A stretch of 64,000 nucleotides of DNA from Cupriavidus respiraculi (lineage in GTDB: Bacteria > Pseudomonadota > Gammaproteobacteria > Burkholderiales > Burkholderiaceae). The position numbers and the translations under genes were made by a program. Under the pieces are notes generated by a model. That model ran no database searches and had not been told where the DNA came from. It was given only the letters and a program-made list of their open reading frames with translations. Within the stretch, counting starts at the first letter, position 1; each line of letters starts with the position of its first letter. The stretch is from positions 1,302,001 to 1,366,000 of the forward strand of contig NZ_CAJZAH010000001.1 in the NCBI RefSeq assembly GCF_914271545.1, written 5' to 3'. Positions 25,259 to 32,948 of this stretch are shown in pieces.

Positions 25259-26374
25259 ATGAGCCGACTATTCGAACCCCTGTCCCTGGGCGAACTGCAA
25301 CTGGCCAACCGCATCGCGATCGCGCCGATGTGCCAGTACTCCGCCGACGAGGGCAACGCCACCGACTGGCACATGATCCACCTGGGCAGCCTGGCGCTCT
25401 CCGGCGCTGGGCTGATGATCCTGGAGGCCACGGCGGTCTCCCCCGAGGGCCGCATCAGCCCCTATGACCTGGGCCTGTACTCGGACGAGAACGAAGCCGC
25501 GCTGGGCCGCGTGCTGGCGGCCGTGCGCAAGCACTCGCCCATCGCCGTGGGCATCCAGCTCGGGCACGCCGGCCGCAAGGGTTCGAGCCAGGCTCCGTGG
25601 GACGGCGGCAGCCAGATCGCACCCGACGCGCCGCTCGGCTGGCACACGGTGGCGCCTTCGGCGCTCGCCCATGCGCAGGGCGAGATCCCGCCGGCCGCGC
25701 TGGACCGCGCGGGGCTGGACAAGGTGCGGGACGACTTCGTCGCCGCGGCGCGCCGCGCGGACCGGCTCGGCATCGATGGCATCGAGATCCATGCCGCGCA
25801 CGGCTACCTGCTGCATCAGTTCCTGTCGCCGCTCGCCAACAAGCGCGACGACGAATACGGCGGCAGCCTGGAGAACCGCATGCGGTTTCCGCTCGAGGTG
25901 TTCGACGCGGTCCGCGCGGCCTTTGCCGCGCACAAGCCGGTGTGGATGCGCATCTCCGCCACCGACTGGGTGCCGGATGGCTGGGACATCGAGGGCACGG
26001 TGGCACTGTCGAAGATTCTGAAGACGCGCGGCTGCGCGGCCATCCATGTCACCACCGGCGGCGTGTCGCCCGCGCAGGCCATCAAGCTGGGGCCAGGGTA
26101 CCAGGTGCCCTATGCCCAGCGCGTCAAGGCGGAAGTCGGTCTGCCCACGATGGCCGTGGGCCTCATCACCGAGCCCGAGCAGGCGGAAGCCATCATCGCG
26201 AATGGCGAGGCGGACATGGTGTCGCTCGCGCGCGCCATGCTCTACGATCCGCGCTGGCCGTGGCATGCCGCCGCCCGGCTGGGCGCGCACGTCAACGCCC
26301 CCAAGCAGTACTGGCGCTCGCAGCCGCGCGAATTCAAGGACCTGTTCGCGGGCTCCAGCTTCGGCCAGCGCTGA
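25259..26374 (+). CDS. NADH:flavin oxidoreductase, OYE family (YqjM/XenA-like)
   Basis: 371 residues, a TIM barrel with FMN. LFEPLSLGELQLANRIAIAP and MCQYSADEG identify the YqjM/XenA type, where that cysteine tunes flavin potential; HAAHGYLLHQFLSP and RDDEYGGSLENRMRF are the substrate-binding and FMN-binding signatures. A tryptophan in the region WRSQPRE near the C-terminus fits the dimer-contact tail. The enzyme reduces activated C=C bonds or nitro groups using NAD(P)H. It is followed 25 bases later by a small VOC gene on the same strand, likely co-transcribed. Confidence 0.93.
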   Translation: MSRLFEPLSLGELQLANRIAIAPMCQYSADEGNATDWHMIHLGSLALSGAGLMILEATAVSPEGRISPYDLGLYSDENEAALGRVLAAVRKHSPIAVGIQLGHAGRKGSSQAPWDGGSQIAPDAPLGWHTVAPSALAHAQGEIPPAALDRAGLDKVRDDFVAAARRADRLGIDGIEIHAAHGYLLHQFLSPLANKRDDEYGGSLENRMRFPLEVFDAVRAAFAAHKPVWMRISATDWVPDGWDIEGTVALSKILKTRGCAAIHVTTGGVSPAQAIKLGPGYQVPYAQRVKAEVGLPTMAVGLITEPEQAEAIIANGEADMVSLARAMLYDPRWPWHAAARLGAHVNAPKQYWRSQPREFKDLFAGSSFGQR

Positions 26375-26399
26375 ACGCCCGCGGCCACAGGAGACATCG

Positions 26400-26762
26400 A
26401 TGACCGTCCGACGCATCGTCGCGAACCTGCCGGCGGCAGATCCCAATGCCGCGCGCGCCTTCTACCAGTCGCTGCTCGGTCTGGAGGTGATCATGGACCA
26501 TGGCTGGCTGCTGACCTTCGGCGGCGACGGCACCGCCCGTCCCCAGGTCAGCATTGCGTCCGAAGGCGGATCGGGCACGCCGGTGCCCGCGCTGTCGATC
26601 GAAGTCGATGACGTCGATGCCGTCTACCGGCGCGCGTGCGACGGCGGTCTCGACATCCGCTATGCATTGACCGACGAGCCCTGGGGCGTGCGGCGCTTTT
26701 TCGTGTGCGACCCCTTCGGCAACGTGATCAACGTCCTGTCTCATCTGCCCGCCGCCCCCTAG
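26400..26762 (+). CDS. VOC/glyoxalase superfamily protein
   Basis: 120 residues. IVANLPAADPNAARAFYQSL opens the first module, ALSIEVDDVDAVYRRACDGG and FVCDPFGNVINVLSH form the second. AGGAGA lies six bases before the ATG. Close spacing to the OYE reductase suggests one operon handling an enone or similar compound. The stop is 28 bases from the end of the convergent LysR gene. Confidence 0.88.
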   Translation: MTVRRIVANLPAADPNAARAFYQSLLGLEVIMDHGWLLTFGGDGTARPQVSIASEGGSGTPVPALSIEVDDVDAVYRRACDGGLDIRYALTDEPWGVRRFFVCDPFGNVINVLSHLPAAP

Positions 26763-26790
26763 CCGTGCATCGCAGGCGCGGCGCGCACCG

Positions 26791-27660
26791 CTATTCGTCG
26801 GTGACCATCCTGCGCACCCACTCGTGCACGAGGCGGACCTGTGGCGAGGCGTCATAGCGCGTCGATGCCATCAGGAAATAGCGATGCTCCGACGCGACGG
26901 AGATGGGCGAGAGCCGCACGAGCTGGCCGGTGCGCAGCGGATGCACCAGCAGCGAGCGCCTGCCGCAGGCGATACCCTGTCCGCGCATGGCGGCATCGAG
27001 CATCAGGCCGGTATCGGTGAAGGTCGTTACCCGGTTGCCACGCGGCACCGGGACCCCGGCTTCGCGGCACCACCGGTCCCACCCATGCCGCGTGTGGGCC
27101 AGCATCATCGCGCCTTCGAGCAGCGCCGGCATGGCGCGATGGCGCAGAGAGCCCAGATAGCCGGGCGCCGCCACGGGGAACCAGTCGTCGTGCCCCAGGT
27201 CCAGATGCGGCTCGTCGGGACGCGCGCGCGTGAAGCGCAGCGCGATATCGGCCTCGCCCTGCCGCGGCACGATGAGGCGGCTCGTCGGGTCGATCTCGAT
27301 GCAGATCTGCGGATGGCTGCGCTGGAAGTCGGGCAGCGCGGGCAGCAGGCGGAAGCGCGCGAACGATGGCAGCAGGCTCACGCGCACGACATTGGCATCG
27401 CCCACCGGCGCGAACGCGCCACCGAGGGTGGCCAGCGCCTTGCGCACCGGCACCAGCAGGCGCTCGGCGTCGGGTGTCGGCGTCACGCTGCGCGTGGTGC
27501 GCGCGAACAGCGCCATGCCGCACAACTGTTCCAGTTCGCGAATGCGGTGGCTGACGGTACTGTGGGCCACCGCCAGTTCCTCGGCGGCGCGATGAAAACT
27601 GCCGAGCCGCGCGACGGCTTCGAAGGCGAGCAGCAGGGGAATCGGCGGAATATGGTTCAT
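26791..27660 (-). CDS. LysR-family regulator, GcvA-like
   Basis: 289 residues. The N-terminus IPPIPLLLAFEAVARLGSFH with AAEELAVAHSTVSHRIRELE is the GcvA/TrpI/AmpR-type HTH; the effector domain has SFARFRLLPALPDFQRSHPQ and GIACGRRSLLVHPL. The ATG at 27660 matches the family; the longer upstream reading is not supported. It converges on the OYE-VOC pair, so its target is uncertain. The gene behind it, a small membrane protein, is on the same strand 79 bases upstream. Confidence 0.9.
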   Translation of the reverse strand: MNHIPPIPLLLAFEAVARLGSFHRAAEELAVAHSTVSHRIRELEQLCGMALFARTTRSVTPTPDAERLLVPVRKALATLGGAFAPVGDANVVRVSLLPSFARFRLLPALPDFQRSHPQICIEIDPTSRLIVPRQGEADIALRFTRARPDEPHLDLGHDDWFPVAAPGYLGSLRHRAMPALLEGAMMLAHTRHGWDRWCREAGVPVPRGNRVTTFTDTGLMLDAAMRGQGIACGRRSLLVHPLRTGQLVRLSPISVASEHRYFLMASTRYDASPQVRLVHEWVRRMVTDE

Positions 27661-27739
27661 GGCGGGGCCACCGGCGCGGCGGGCACGGCCTTGGGGCGGG
27701 CCGGATTCCCCGGCCGCGCGGGCCATGTTCGATGCGCGA

Positions 27740-27991
27740 TCATAGCGCACGCCGCGCGCGCCATGTCCAACCGAGCAGCGCCACGAAGCCGACCGGGCCC
27801 CATACGTTGAGCAGTTCGTCCACTGCGGGCAGCAGCGGCCGCGCAGCGAGCGCCTGCCCGCCGGCATGGGCCGTCTCCATGGCGATCAGCACGAGCCAAG
27901 CGGATTGCAGCGGCAGACTGGCCGTGCGTGCGTACCCGAAGGCAACGGCCGCCGCGACGGGCAACAAGGCAATGGCAAGCAGGGAAAGCAT
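27740..27991 (-). CDS. Small hydrophobic membrane protein, unknown function
   Basis: 83 residues. Two to three hydrophobic helices can be seen: LSLLAIALLPVAAAVAFGY, SAWLVLIAMETAHAG and VWGPVGFVALLGW, the last before a positive end (TWRARRAL), which suggests an inner-membrane protein with a cytoplasmic C-terminus. GAGGAG lies seven bases before the chosen ATG at 27991. I do not recognise a family. It precedes the LysR gene on the same strand. Confidence 0.6.
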   Translation of the reverse strand: MLSLLAIALLPVAAAVAFGYARTASLPLQSAWLVLIAMETAHAGGQALAARPLLPAVDELLNVWGPVGFVALLGWTWRARRAL

Positions 27992-28157
27992 GGCGCGCTC
28001 CTCGTGGACGGGGTCGATCCGTGGCATCGATGCCCGCCACTGTAGAGCCATGGCTTGCCTGCGTTGATGAAAGATGCGGCGGCATTGGTCAGCGTCACCC
28101 ACCAATGTGCGCGGTGCAAGCGCACCCCGCATGCGTGGACGGCGCTTCCCAAAAGCA

Positions 28158-28183
28158 AGCGGTCCGGCGAATGCCGGACCGCT
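28158..28183 (-). terminator. Strong hairpin, probable terminator for the DUF2188 genes
   Basis: AGCGGTCCGGC (28158-28168), loop GAAT, GCCGGACCGCT (28173-28183): a perfect 11-base-pair stem. Read on the minus strand it is followed by TGCTTTTGG, a weak T run, about 73 bases after the stop of the DUF2188 gene at 28256. Confidence 0.6.
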
Positions 28184-28255
28184 GGGTTCCCGAAGGGAAG
28201 ACGTGGGGTGGAATGGGCCGGTGGCGCGATGCGCGACCGTGCACCGGGCGGCGGG

Positions 28256-28489
28256 CTAGGCGAAAGCCGCCGCGCGAAGATGGTTCACTGGCATCAGCGG
28301 CTGCACGGCCTGCGGCGTCGCACCACAGTCGTCCTCGACCCGGCATTCCACCTTCTGCCGCCGCGCCGCCGCCATGCCGATCCGGACCGCCTCGTCGCGG
28401 CTGGCATGATGGGAAATCGCGAGCGCGGACCCTTCGACCTTCAAGTCCCAGCCGGCCTTGGCCGGCACCACGTAGAAATTGCGAGACAT
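28256..28489 (-). CDS. DUF2188 domain protein (copy 1)
   Basis: 77 residues. NFYVVPAKAGWDLKVEGSAL followed by ISHHASRDEAVRIGMAAARRQK matches the short DUF2188 fold: a two-strand start with a conserved Trp, then the helix with an A...A(R/K) pattern. The family is small, soluble and of unknown function. GGAG lies about twelve bases before the ATG. A paralogue follows at 28568 on the same strand, sharing V(I)P-AGW/EGW, SHHA and RRQKVE segments, so the pair arose by duplication. Confidence 0.8.
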   Translation of the reverse strand: MSRNFYVVPAKAGWDLKVEGSALAISHHASRDEAVRIGMAAARRQKVECRVEDDCGATPQAVQPLMPVNHLRAAAFA

Positions 28490-28567
28490 CGCGTTCTTCT
28501 CCGAGGAGTGGAAAGGAGCGATATGGATGTTAGAAAGGAAGTCGTGGCGTCAATATAAGCGTCCGTC

Positions 28568-28825
28568 CTACATGGCCATGCCGAAGGGCATGCCGGTGCG
28601 GTATTCCAGACTATCGCGCCACGAGGGCGTGGCCGGGGCCACCGGCGCCTTCTCCACGCGCCCATCGGCGGTGTGCAGCATCAACTCGACCTTCTGCCGC
28701 CTCGCGAGCGCGGCCCCGGCCTTGACGGCCTCTTCCGGCGTGGCATGGTGGGACTCGGCATAGCGTGCGCCAAGCCGGGTCACGTCCCAGCCTTCGCGAT
28801 AGGGGATGACATGAATGGGTTCCAT
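28568..28825 (-). CDS. DUF2188 domain protein (copy 2)
   Basis: 85 residues: EPIHVIPYREGWDVTRLGAR, then SHHATPEEAVKAGAALARRQ, the same fold and order as the copy at 28256. The C-terminal tails differ (here VEKAPVAPATPSWRDSLEYR). GGGAGAA lies five bases before the ATG. The two genes are separated by 78 bases and are probably one transcript ending at the 28158 hairpin. Confidence 0.78.
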   Translation of the reverse strand: MEPIHVIPYREGWDVTRLGARYAESHHATPEEAVKAGAALARRQKVELMLHTADGRVEKAPVAPATPSWRDSLEYRTGMPFGMAM

Positions 28826-28970
28826 CGCATTGTTCTCCCAGGATGACGATGGTCCATTGTGCGCCCGCACGCAGCCGCTCCAGTATCCGGCGCTGTCCGA
28901 CACGGACAAGCGCCTCGCGCGGTTTGCGCATGGCACCATGCTACGATCCGCGCCACTCAACGAGGACCAC

Positions 28971-29144
28971 ATGTTCACCTGCCAAAACCAATCCTGCCAA
29001 ACCACCTGGGAACGTAAGGACGTGACCGTAGTCAACGAAGGCCAGGGGCCGCTTTTCCGCTGTCCCATCTGCGGCGCGCGCAATATGCTGGTGGCCAAGA
29101 CCCGGCCCGACGGCGAAGTCGTCTACACGCAGCGCCGGTCCTAG
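28971..29144 (+). CDS. Small zinc-ribbon protein
   Basis: 57 residues from the ATG at 28971, with GAGG seven bases ahead. Two cysteine pairs, CQNQSC and CPIC, about 30 residues apart, form a zinc ribbon; the C-terminus is basic (YTQRRS). Such short ribbons may bind nucleic acid or a protein partner; no role can be assigned. It is divergent from the DUF2188 pair and 44 bases upstream of the MFS gene. Confidence 0.75.
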   Translation: MFTCQNQSCQTTWERKDVTVVNEGQGPLFRCPICGARNMLVAKTRPDGEVVYTQRRS

Positions 29145-29188
29145 CCACCCCCGGAGTCTTCGTCCTCCGGCCCGCGGAGGATGCCCGT

Positions 29189-30646
29189 TTGTCCAGCGCT
29201 CCCGTCCAGACCAGCGACAGCGCCCACATCGCGCATACCGATATCCCGGCCCGCCTGGATCGCCTGCCGTGGTCGCGCTGGCACTGGCGCGTGGTGCTGG
29301 CCCTCGGGGTGGCATGGGTGCTGGACGGGCTCGAAGTCACGCTGGTCGGCTCGCTGGGCGGCGTGCTGCACCGCGACGACACGCTGGGCCTGAGCGCGAC
29401 CCAGTTCGGCTGGTCCGGCTCGCTCTATATCGCCGGCGCCGTCATGGGCGCACTGGTCTTCGGCCGGCTGGCCGACCGGCTGGGGCGCAAGAAGCTGTTC
29501 ATCGCCACCCTGGCCATCTATATGGTGGCGACGCTCGCCACGGCGTTCTCCCCCAATTTCGCCTTCTTCGCGGTATGCCGGTTCGCCACCGGCCTGGGCA
29601 TCGGCGGCGAATACGCGGCCATCAACTCCGCCATCGATGAACTGATCCCGGCCCGGATCCGCGGCCGCGTGAGCCTGGCCATCAACGGCAGCTTCTGGCT
29701 CGGGGCCGCGCTGGGCGCGTGCCTCAGCCTCGTGCTGCTGGACGAACGCGTGCTGGGCCCGGCGTTAGGATGGCGGGTGGGCTTCGCGCTCGGCGCGGTG
29801 CTGTCCATCGCCATCCTGATGGTGCGCCGCGACGTGCCGGAGAGCCCCCGGTGGCTGATCGCGCATGGCCGCGGCGACGAGGCGCGGCGCATTCTCGACC
29901 GGATCGAGGCTGAGATCGTCGCGCGCGGGGGCGCGTTGCCGCCGGTATCGGGGCCGCCCGTTCCGGTGGGACGCGGCTCGCCGCCACTGCGAAAGATCCT
30001 GCGCGTCATGCTGCACCAGTACCGCATCCGCAGCGTGGTGGCGCTGGCGCTGATGATCTCGCAGGCGTTCTTCTACAACGCGATCTTCTTCACTTACGCG
30101 CTGGTGCTGACACGCTTCTACGCCGTGCCCGAAGCCCGCGTCGCGCTCTACATCTTCCCCTTCGCGCTGGGCAACGTGCTGGGTCCCCTGTTGCTGGGCC
30201 CCCTGTTCGACCGGGTCGGACGGCGCAGCATGATCGGGCTGACCTATGTGCTCTCCGGCATCGGCCTGGCGCTGACCGGATGGGCCTTCGTCAACGGCTG
30301 GCTCGATGCGCGCAGCCAGGCGCTGTGCTGGTCGGCTGTGTTTTTCCTCGCCTCGGCGGCCGCGAGTTCGGCCTACCTGACCGTCAGCGAGGTCTTTCCG
30401 CTGCAGATGCGGGCGCTGGCCATCTCGATCTTCTTCGCCATCGGCACCGGCGCCGGCGGCTTTGCGGCGCCCGCGCTGTTCGGCGCTCTGATCGAGAGCG
30501 GCAGCCGCGAGGCGGTCGCCGCCGGCTACGCACTGGGCGCCGCGCTCGTGGTGGCGGCGGGCCTGCTGGCTTGGCGCTTTGCCGTCGACGCCGAGCGCAA
30601 GCCGCTGGAAGACGTGGCGGCACCCATGAGCGCCGACGACGGCTAG
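29189..30646 (+). CDS. MFS transporter, metabolite/sugar:proton symporter type
   Basis: 485 residues, 12 transmembrane helices. The first helix region WVLDGLEVTLVGSLGGVL (Asp in helix 1) and RLADRLGRKKLFIATL in loop 2-3 match the aromatic-acid/NiaP-like and sugar porter clan, which also has the helix 4-5 sequence RFATGLGIGGEYAAINSAID and the ESPRW motif after helix 6. It probably imports an organic acid or sugar-like metabolite with protons. The start is a TTG with CGGAGG eight bases upstream; no in-frame ATG is available there. Confidence 0.9.
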   Translation: MSSAPVQTSDSAHIAHTDIPARLDRLPWSRWHWRVVLALGVAWVLDGLEVTLVGSLGGVLHRDDTLGLSATQFGWSGSLYIAGAVMGALVFGRLADRLGRKKLFIATLAIYMVATLATAFSPNFAFFAVCRFATGLGIGGEYAAINSAIDELIPARIRGRVSLAINGSFWLGAALGACLSLVLLDERVLGPALGWRVGFALGAVLSIAILMVRRDVPESPRWLIAHGRGDEARRILDRIEAEIVARGGALPPVSGPPVPVGRGSPPLRKILRVMLHQYRIRSVVALALMISQAFFYNAIFFTYALVLTRFYAVPEARVALYIFPFALGNVLGPLLLGPLFDRVGRRSMIGLTYVLSGIGLALTGWAFVNGWLDARSQALCWSAVFFLASAAASSAYLTVSEVFPLQMRALAISIFFAIGTGAGGFAAPALFGALIESGSREAVAAGYALGAALVVAAGLLAWRFAVDAERKPLEDVAAPMSADDG

Positions 30647-30797
30647 CGTGGCAATGGTGCGCACGGGCGCGAGCGGGTCACCCTCGGGAAAACCCTCGGC
30701 CCGCGGATGTCGATTTCGGCGTGCGCGGATCGACTAGCCAATAAGACAGCCACCGTATGACACGGCGCTGTCGCCACCGAACCCCAAGGAGATAGCG

Positions 30798-31232
30798 ATG
30801 CGATTCATGGTCATTGTGAAGGCGAACCAGGACAGCGAAGCGGGCGTCATGCCGAGCGAACACGTGCTCGCGGCAATGGGCAAGTACAACGAGGAACTGG
30901 TGAACGCCGGCATCATGCTGGCGGGCGAGGGCCTGCACCCGAGTTCGAAGGGCGTGCGCGTCAAGCTCACCGGCAAGGACGCCATGGTCACCGACGGCCC
31001 GTTCGCGGAAACCAAGGAGCTGATCGCCGGTTTCTGGATCTGGAAGGTCAAGTCGCGCGAGGAGGCGATCGAGTGGGCCAAGCGCTGCCCGAACGCGGAA
31101 GGCGAAGTGTTCGAGCTGGAGCTGCGCCAGATCTTCGAGGCCGAGGACTTCGGCGCAGAATTCACGCCGGAACTGCGCGAGCAGGAGGAGCGGCTGCGCG
31201 CGCGCATCGCCGCGGATGGCGGCTCGCAGTAG
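30798..31232 (+). CDS. YciI/DGPF-domain protein
   Basis: 144 residues. MRFMVIVKANQDSEAG and VTDGPFAETKELIAGFWIWK give the YciI-like ferredoxin fold with the DGPF signature; EEAIEWAKRCPNAEGEVFEL follows. Members often sit beside extracytoplasmic sigma factors (as SnoaL/PCP-type partners), but none is here. A strong AAGGAG lies eight bases before the ATG. Enzymatic role unproven. Confidence 0.9.
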   Translation: MRFMVIVKANQDSEAGVMPSEHVLAAMGKYNEELVNAGIMLAGEGLHPSSKGVRVKLTGKDAMVTDGPFAETKELIAGFWIWKVKSREEAIEWAKRCPNAEGEVFELELRQIFEAEDFGAEFTPELREQEERLRARIAADGGSQ

Positions 31233-31441
31233 GAATGCGCGCGGCCCGGGCCGGCCGGCCTCGGGGCAAAGGCGACTTCTTGCGGCAACCATGACAATTC
31301 CGGCTGTCGCCGTGCTCAGAATTAAAAAAGCTGAAATGGCAAATTTCACGGCGCTGCCATACATTGCAGACATAGTTGCCATGCATGCGCGGGCCGCCTT
31401 TCGGCCGCGGTCCCGCCTTGCCCCTGACAGGAGCGCGGACC

Positions 31442-31663
31442 ATGTCCGGACCCGAACCATTCGCCGAAGAACGCGACGTCCCGTGGGAAGCCGACGGGTC
31501 GCCGCCGCCCGGAACGCCAGCCCCGGCCGCTGTGTACTACCGGCTGCCCGATACGCCCGAAGGGCACCATATCAAGGAGTACGCAAGCGGGCTGCGCCAG
31601 CTGGTCCGCTTCGTCGGCGTCGAGGAGCAGGTGGTCAGGTACAGCCTGACCGACCCCGGCTGA
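31442..31663 (+). CDS. Small hypothetical protein
   Basis: 73 residues, acidic N-terminus (EPFAEERDVPWEADG), Pro-rich middle, then LPDTPEGHHIKEYASGLRQL and a short strand-like end. GGAG lies about ten bases before the ATG, and a good Rho-independent terminator follows the stop by 36 bases, which supports a real transcript. No family recognised. Confidence 0.55.
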   Translation: MSGPEPFAEERDVPWEADGSPPPGTPAPAAVYYRLPDTPEGHHIKEYASGLRQLVRFVGVEEQVVRYSLTDPG

Positions 31664-31698
31664 CCCCGTCTCCCCCTGCCCAATGGACAGGACTGCAG

Positions 31699-31725
31699 GC
31701 CCGCATGAAATGCGGGCTTTTTTTT
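31699..31725 (+). terminator. Rho-independent terminator after the 31442 gene
   Basis: GCCCGCAT (31699-31706), GAA, ATGCGGGC (31710-31717) followed by eight T residues (31718-31725): a textbook intrinsic terminator. Confidence 0.9.
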
Positions 31726-32038
31726 GCGCCGCCGGCAGACCTGCGTGCGTGGACCGGCAGGCGGTTGCTTGTCGCACATCGGCTTGCGGCGGCCGTTGCA
31801 GGGTAGCAAGCCCGCCGGTTTCGGGTCATGCATCGCGACCGATAGTGGTCTGAACCGGTGCATTCCTGCGAACTCATTTGGTTTTCGGATTTCTCGCATC
31901 GCGCAATGGCGAGGCCGTGGTTATCCTGCACCCACATTTCCAACGCTTCCGGCTGGTTCCCGTTTGGTCGCAAGCCGAGGACATGTGCGCAGGCCTTGCG
32001 CCGTAGATACCGTGGCGCAGTGTCGGCGTCTTTTCAGC
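31726..32038 (+). other. Non-coding stretch between two terminators
   Basis: About 310 bases with no convincing gene on either strand and a base composition less G+C-rich than coding DNA here. It ends at a second strong terminator at 32039-32069, which has no gene in front of it. It could be a small RNA gene or a long 5' leader with attenuation for the response regulator. No tRNA-like fold or riboswitch was recognised. Confidence 0.4.
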
Positions 32039-32069
32039 GCCGCACGACCTTCTCGTGCGGCGTTTTTTT
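32039..32069 (+). terminator. Intrinsic terminator with no gene in front of it
   Basis: GCCGCACGA (32039-32047), loop CCTTC, TCGTGCGGC (32053-32061), G, then seven T residues (32063-32069). A perfect nine-pair stem, 81 bases upstream of the response-regulator start and 314 bases downstream of the previous terminator. Confidence 0.85.
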
Positions 32070-32149
32070 CTTCGGGGTGCGGCACGCCTTCGCCGGCCAT
32101 CGCGGCGGGGAGCGGCGTCGCGATCGTCCCCGCGCACAGGAATCGAACC

Positions 32150-32818
32150 ATGGCCTTCAAGATACTGGTCGCCGACGACCACCCCGCCATCGCGCTCGCC
32201 ATCCGCAATGTGCTGGAATGCGAAATCGGCTGGGAGGTCTGCGACGACGTGACCACCGTCGACGATCTCGTCCGCGGCATTGCCACCCACCAGCCCAACG
32301 TGGTGGTGACCGACTACCACATGCCCGGCAGCGCGACCAAGGACGGACTGCGCATGCTCAACAGCCTGCGCCGTTGCGAGCCGACGCCCGCCATTGTCGT
32401 CTTCACCATGATGACGAACGCGATGATCCTGCGCGCGATGGTGGATCTGCCGGTGCAGGGCCTGCTGCTCAAGGACTCGCCGCTGGACGAACTGGTCAAG
32501 GCGCTGCGGCGCGTGCAGCGCGGCCTGCGCTATATCGGCAAGTCGGCCGCGGCCGTGCTGGCACAGGCCCGCGCCTTCTATCCCTGTGGCGACGATGGGC
32601 GCATGAAGCGCCCGCTGTCGGTGCGCGAGACCGAGGTGCTGCGGCTGTACCTGACCGGCAAGTCGGTGACGCAGATCGCCGGCGTGCTCAGCCGCAGCGT
32701 CAAGACGATCAGCCGCCAGAAGAACTGCGCCATGCAGAAGCTGGGCGCCACCAACGACCGCGAACTGTTCGACTTCGCGGCGCGCCAGGATCTGGTATTG
32801 CCGGCCAATACCGGCTGA
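32150..32818 (+). CDS. LuxR-family two-component response regulator (RcsB/NarL-like)
   Basis: 222 residues. Receiver domain with ILVADDHPAIALAIRNVL, phospho-acceptor D55 in VVTDYHMPG and conserved K108 in LLLKDSPL; then a LuxR-type HTH at about 150-205 (LSVRETEVLRLYLTGKSVTQ and SRSVKTISRQKNCAMQKLG). The KTISRQK wording is RcsB-like. No sensor kinase is adjacent, so it is an orphan in this window. An unexplained terminator precedes it; the gene at 32949 follows on the same strand after 130 bases. Confidence 0.92.
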   Translation: MAFKILVADDHPAIALAIRNVLECEIGWEVCDDVTTVDDLVRGIATHQPNVVVTDYHMPGSATKDGLRMLNSLRRCEPTPAIVVFTMMTNAMILRAMVDLPVQGLLLKDSPLDELVKALRRVQRGLRYIGKSAAAVLAQARAFYPCGDDGRMKRPLSVRETEVLRLYLTGKSVTQIAGVLSRSVKTISRQKNCAMQKLGATNDRELFDFAARQDLVLPANTG

Positions 32819-32948
32819 GGCGCGGCGCACGGGCGAAGCGGCGGGCGGGACGGCGCAAGCGGGCGATATAATCGCCGCGCCTCTCTCCTTCCCCTTTTCC
32901 ACCTCATTGGCGGCCAGGACCACGGTCCGGGTCCGCTGCCGCAACGCC

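Noticed and set aside
31250-31441. A promoter or small gene in the A+T-richer stretch before 31442
   Set aside because: Hexamers resembling -35 and -10 can be picked but none has good spacing; left unassigned.
32819-32948. Cobalamin riboswitch ahead of cobB
   Set aside because: The 130 bases lack the B12-box (GCCACTG-type) core and are too short for the usual riboswitch.
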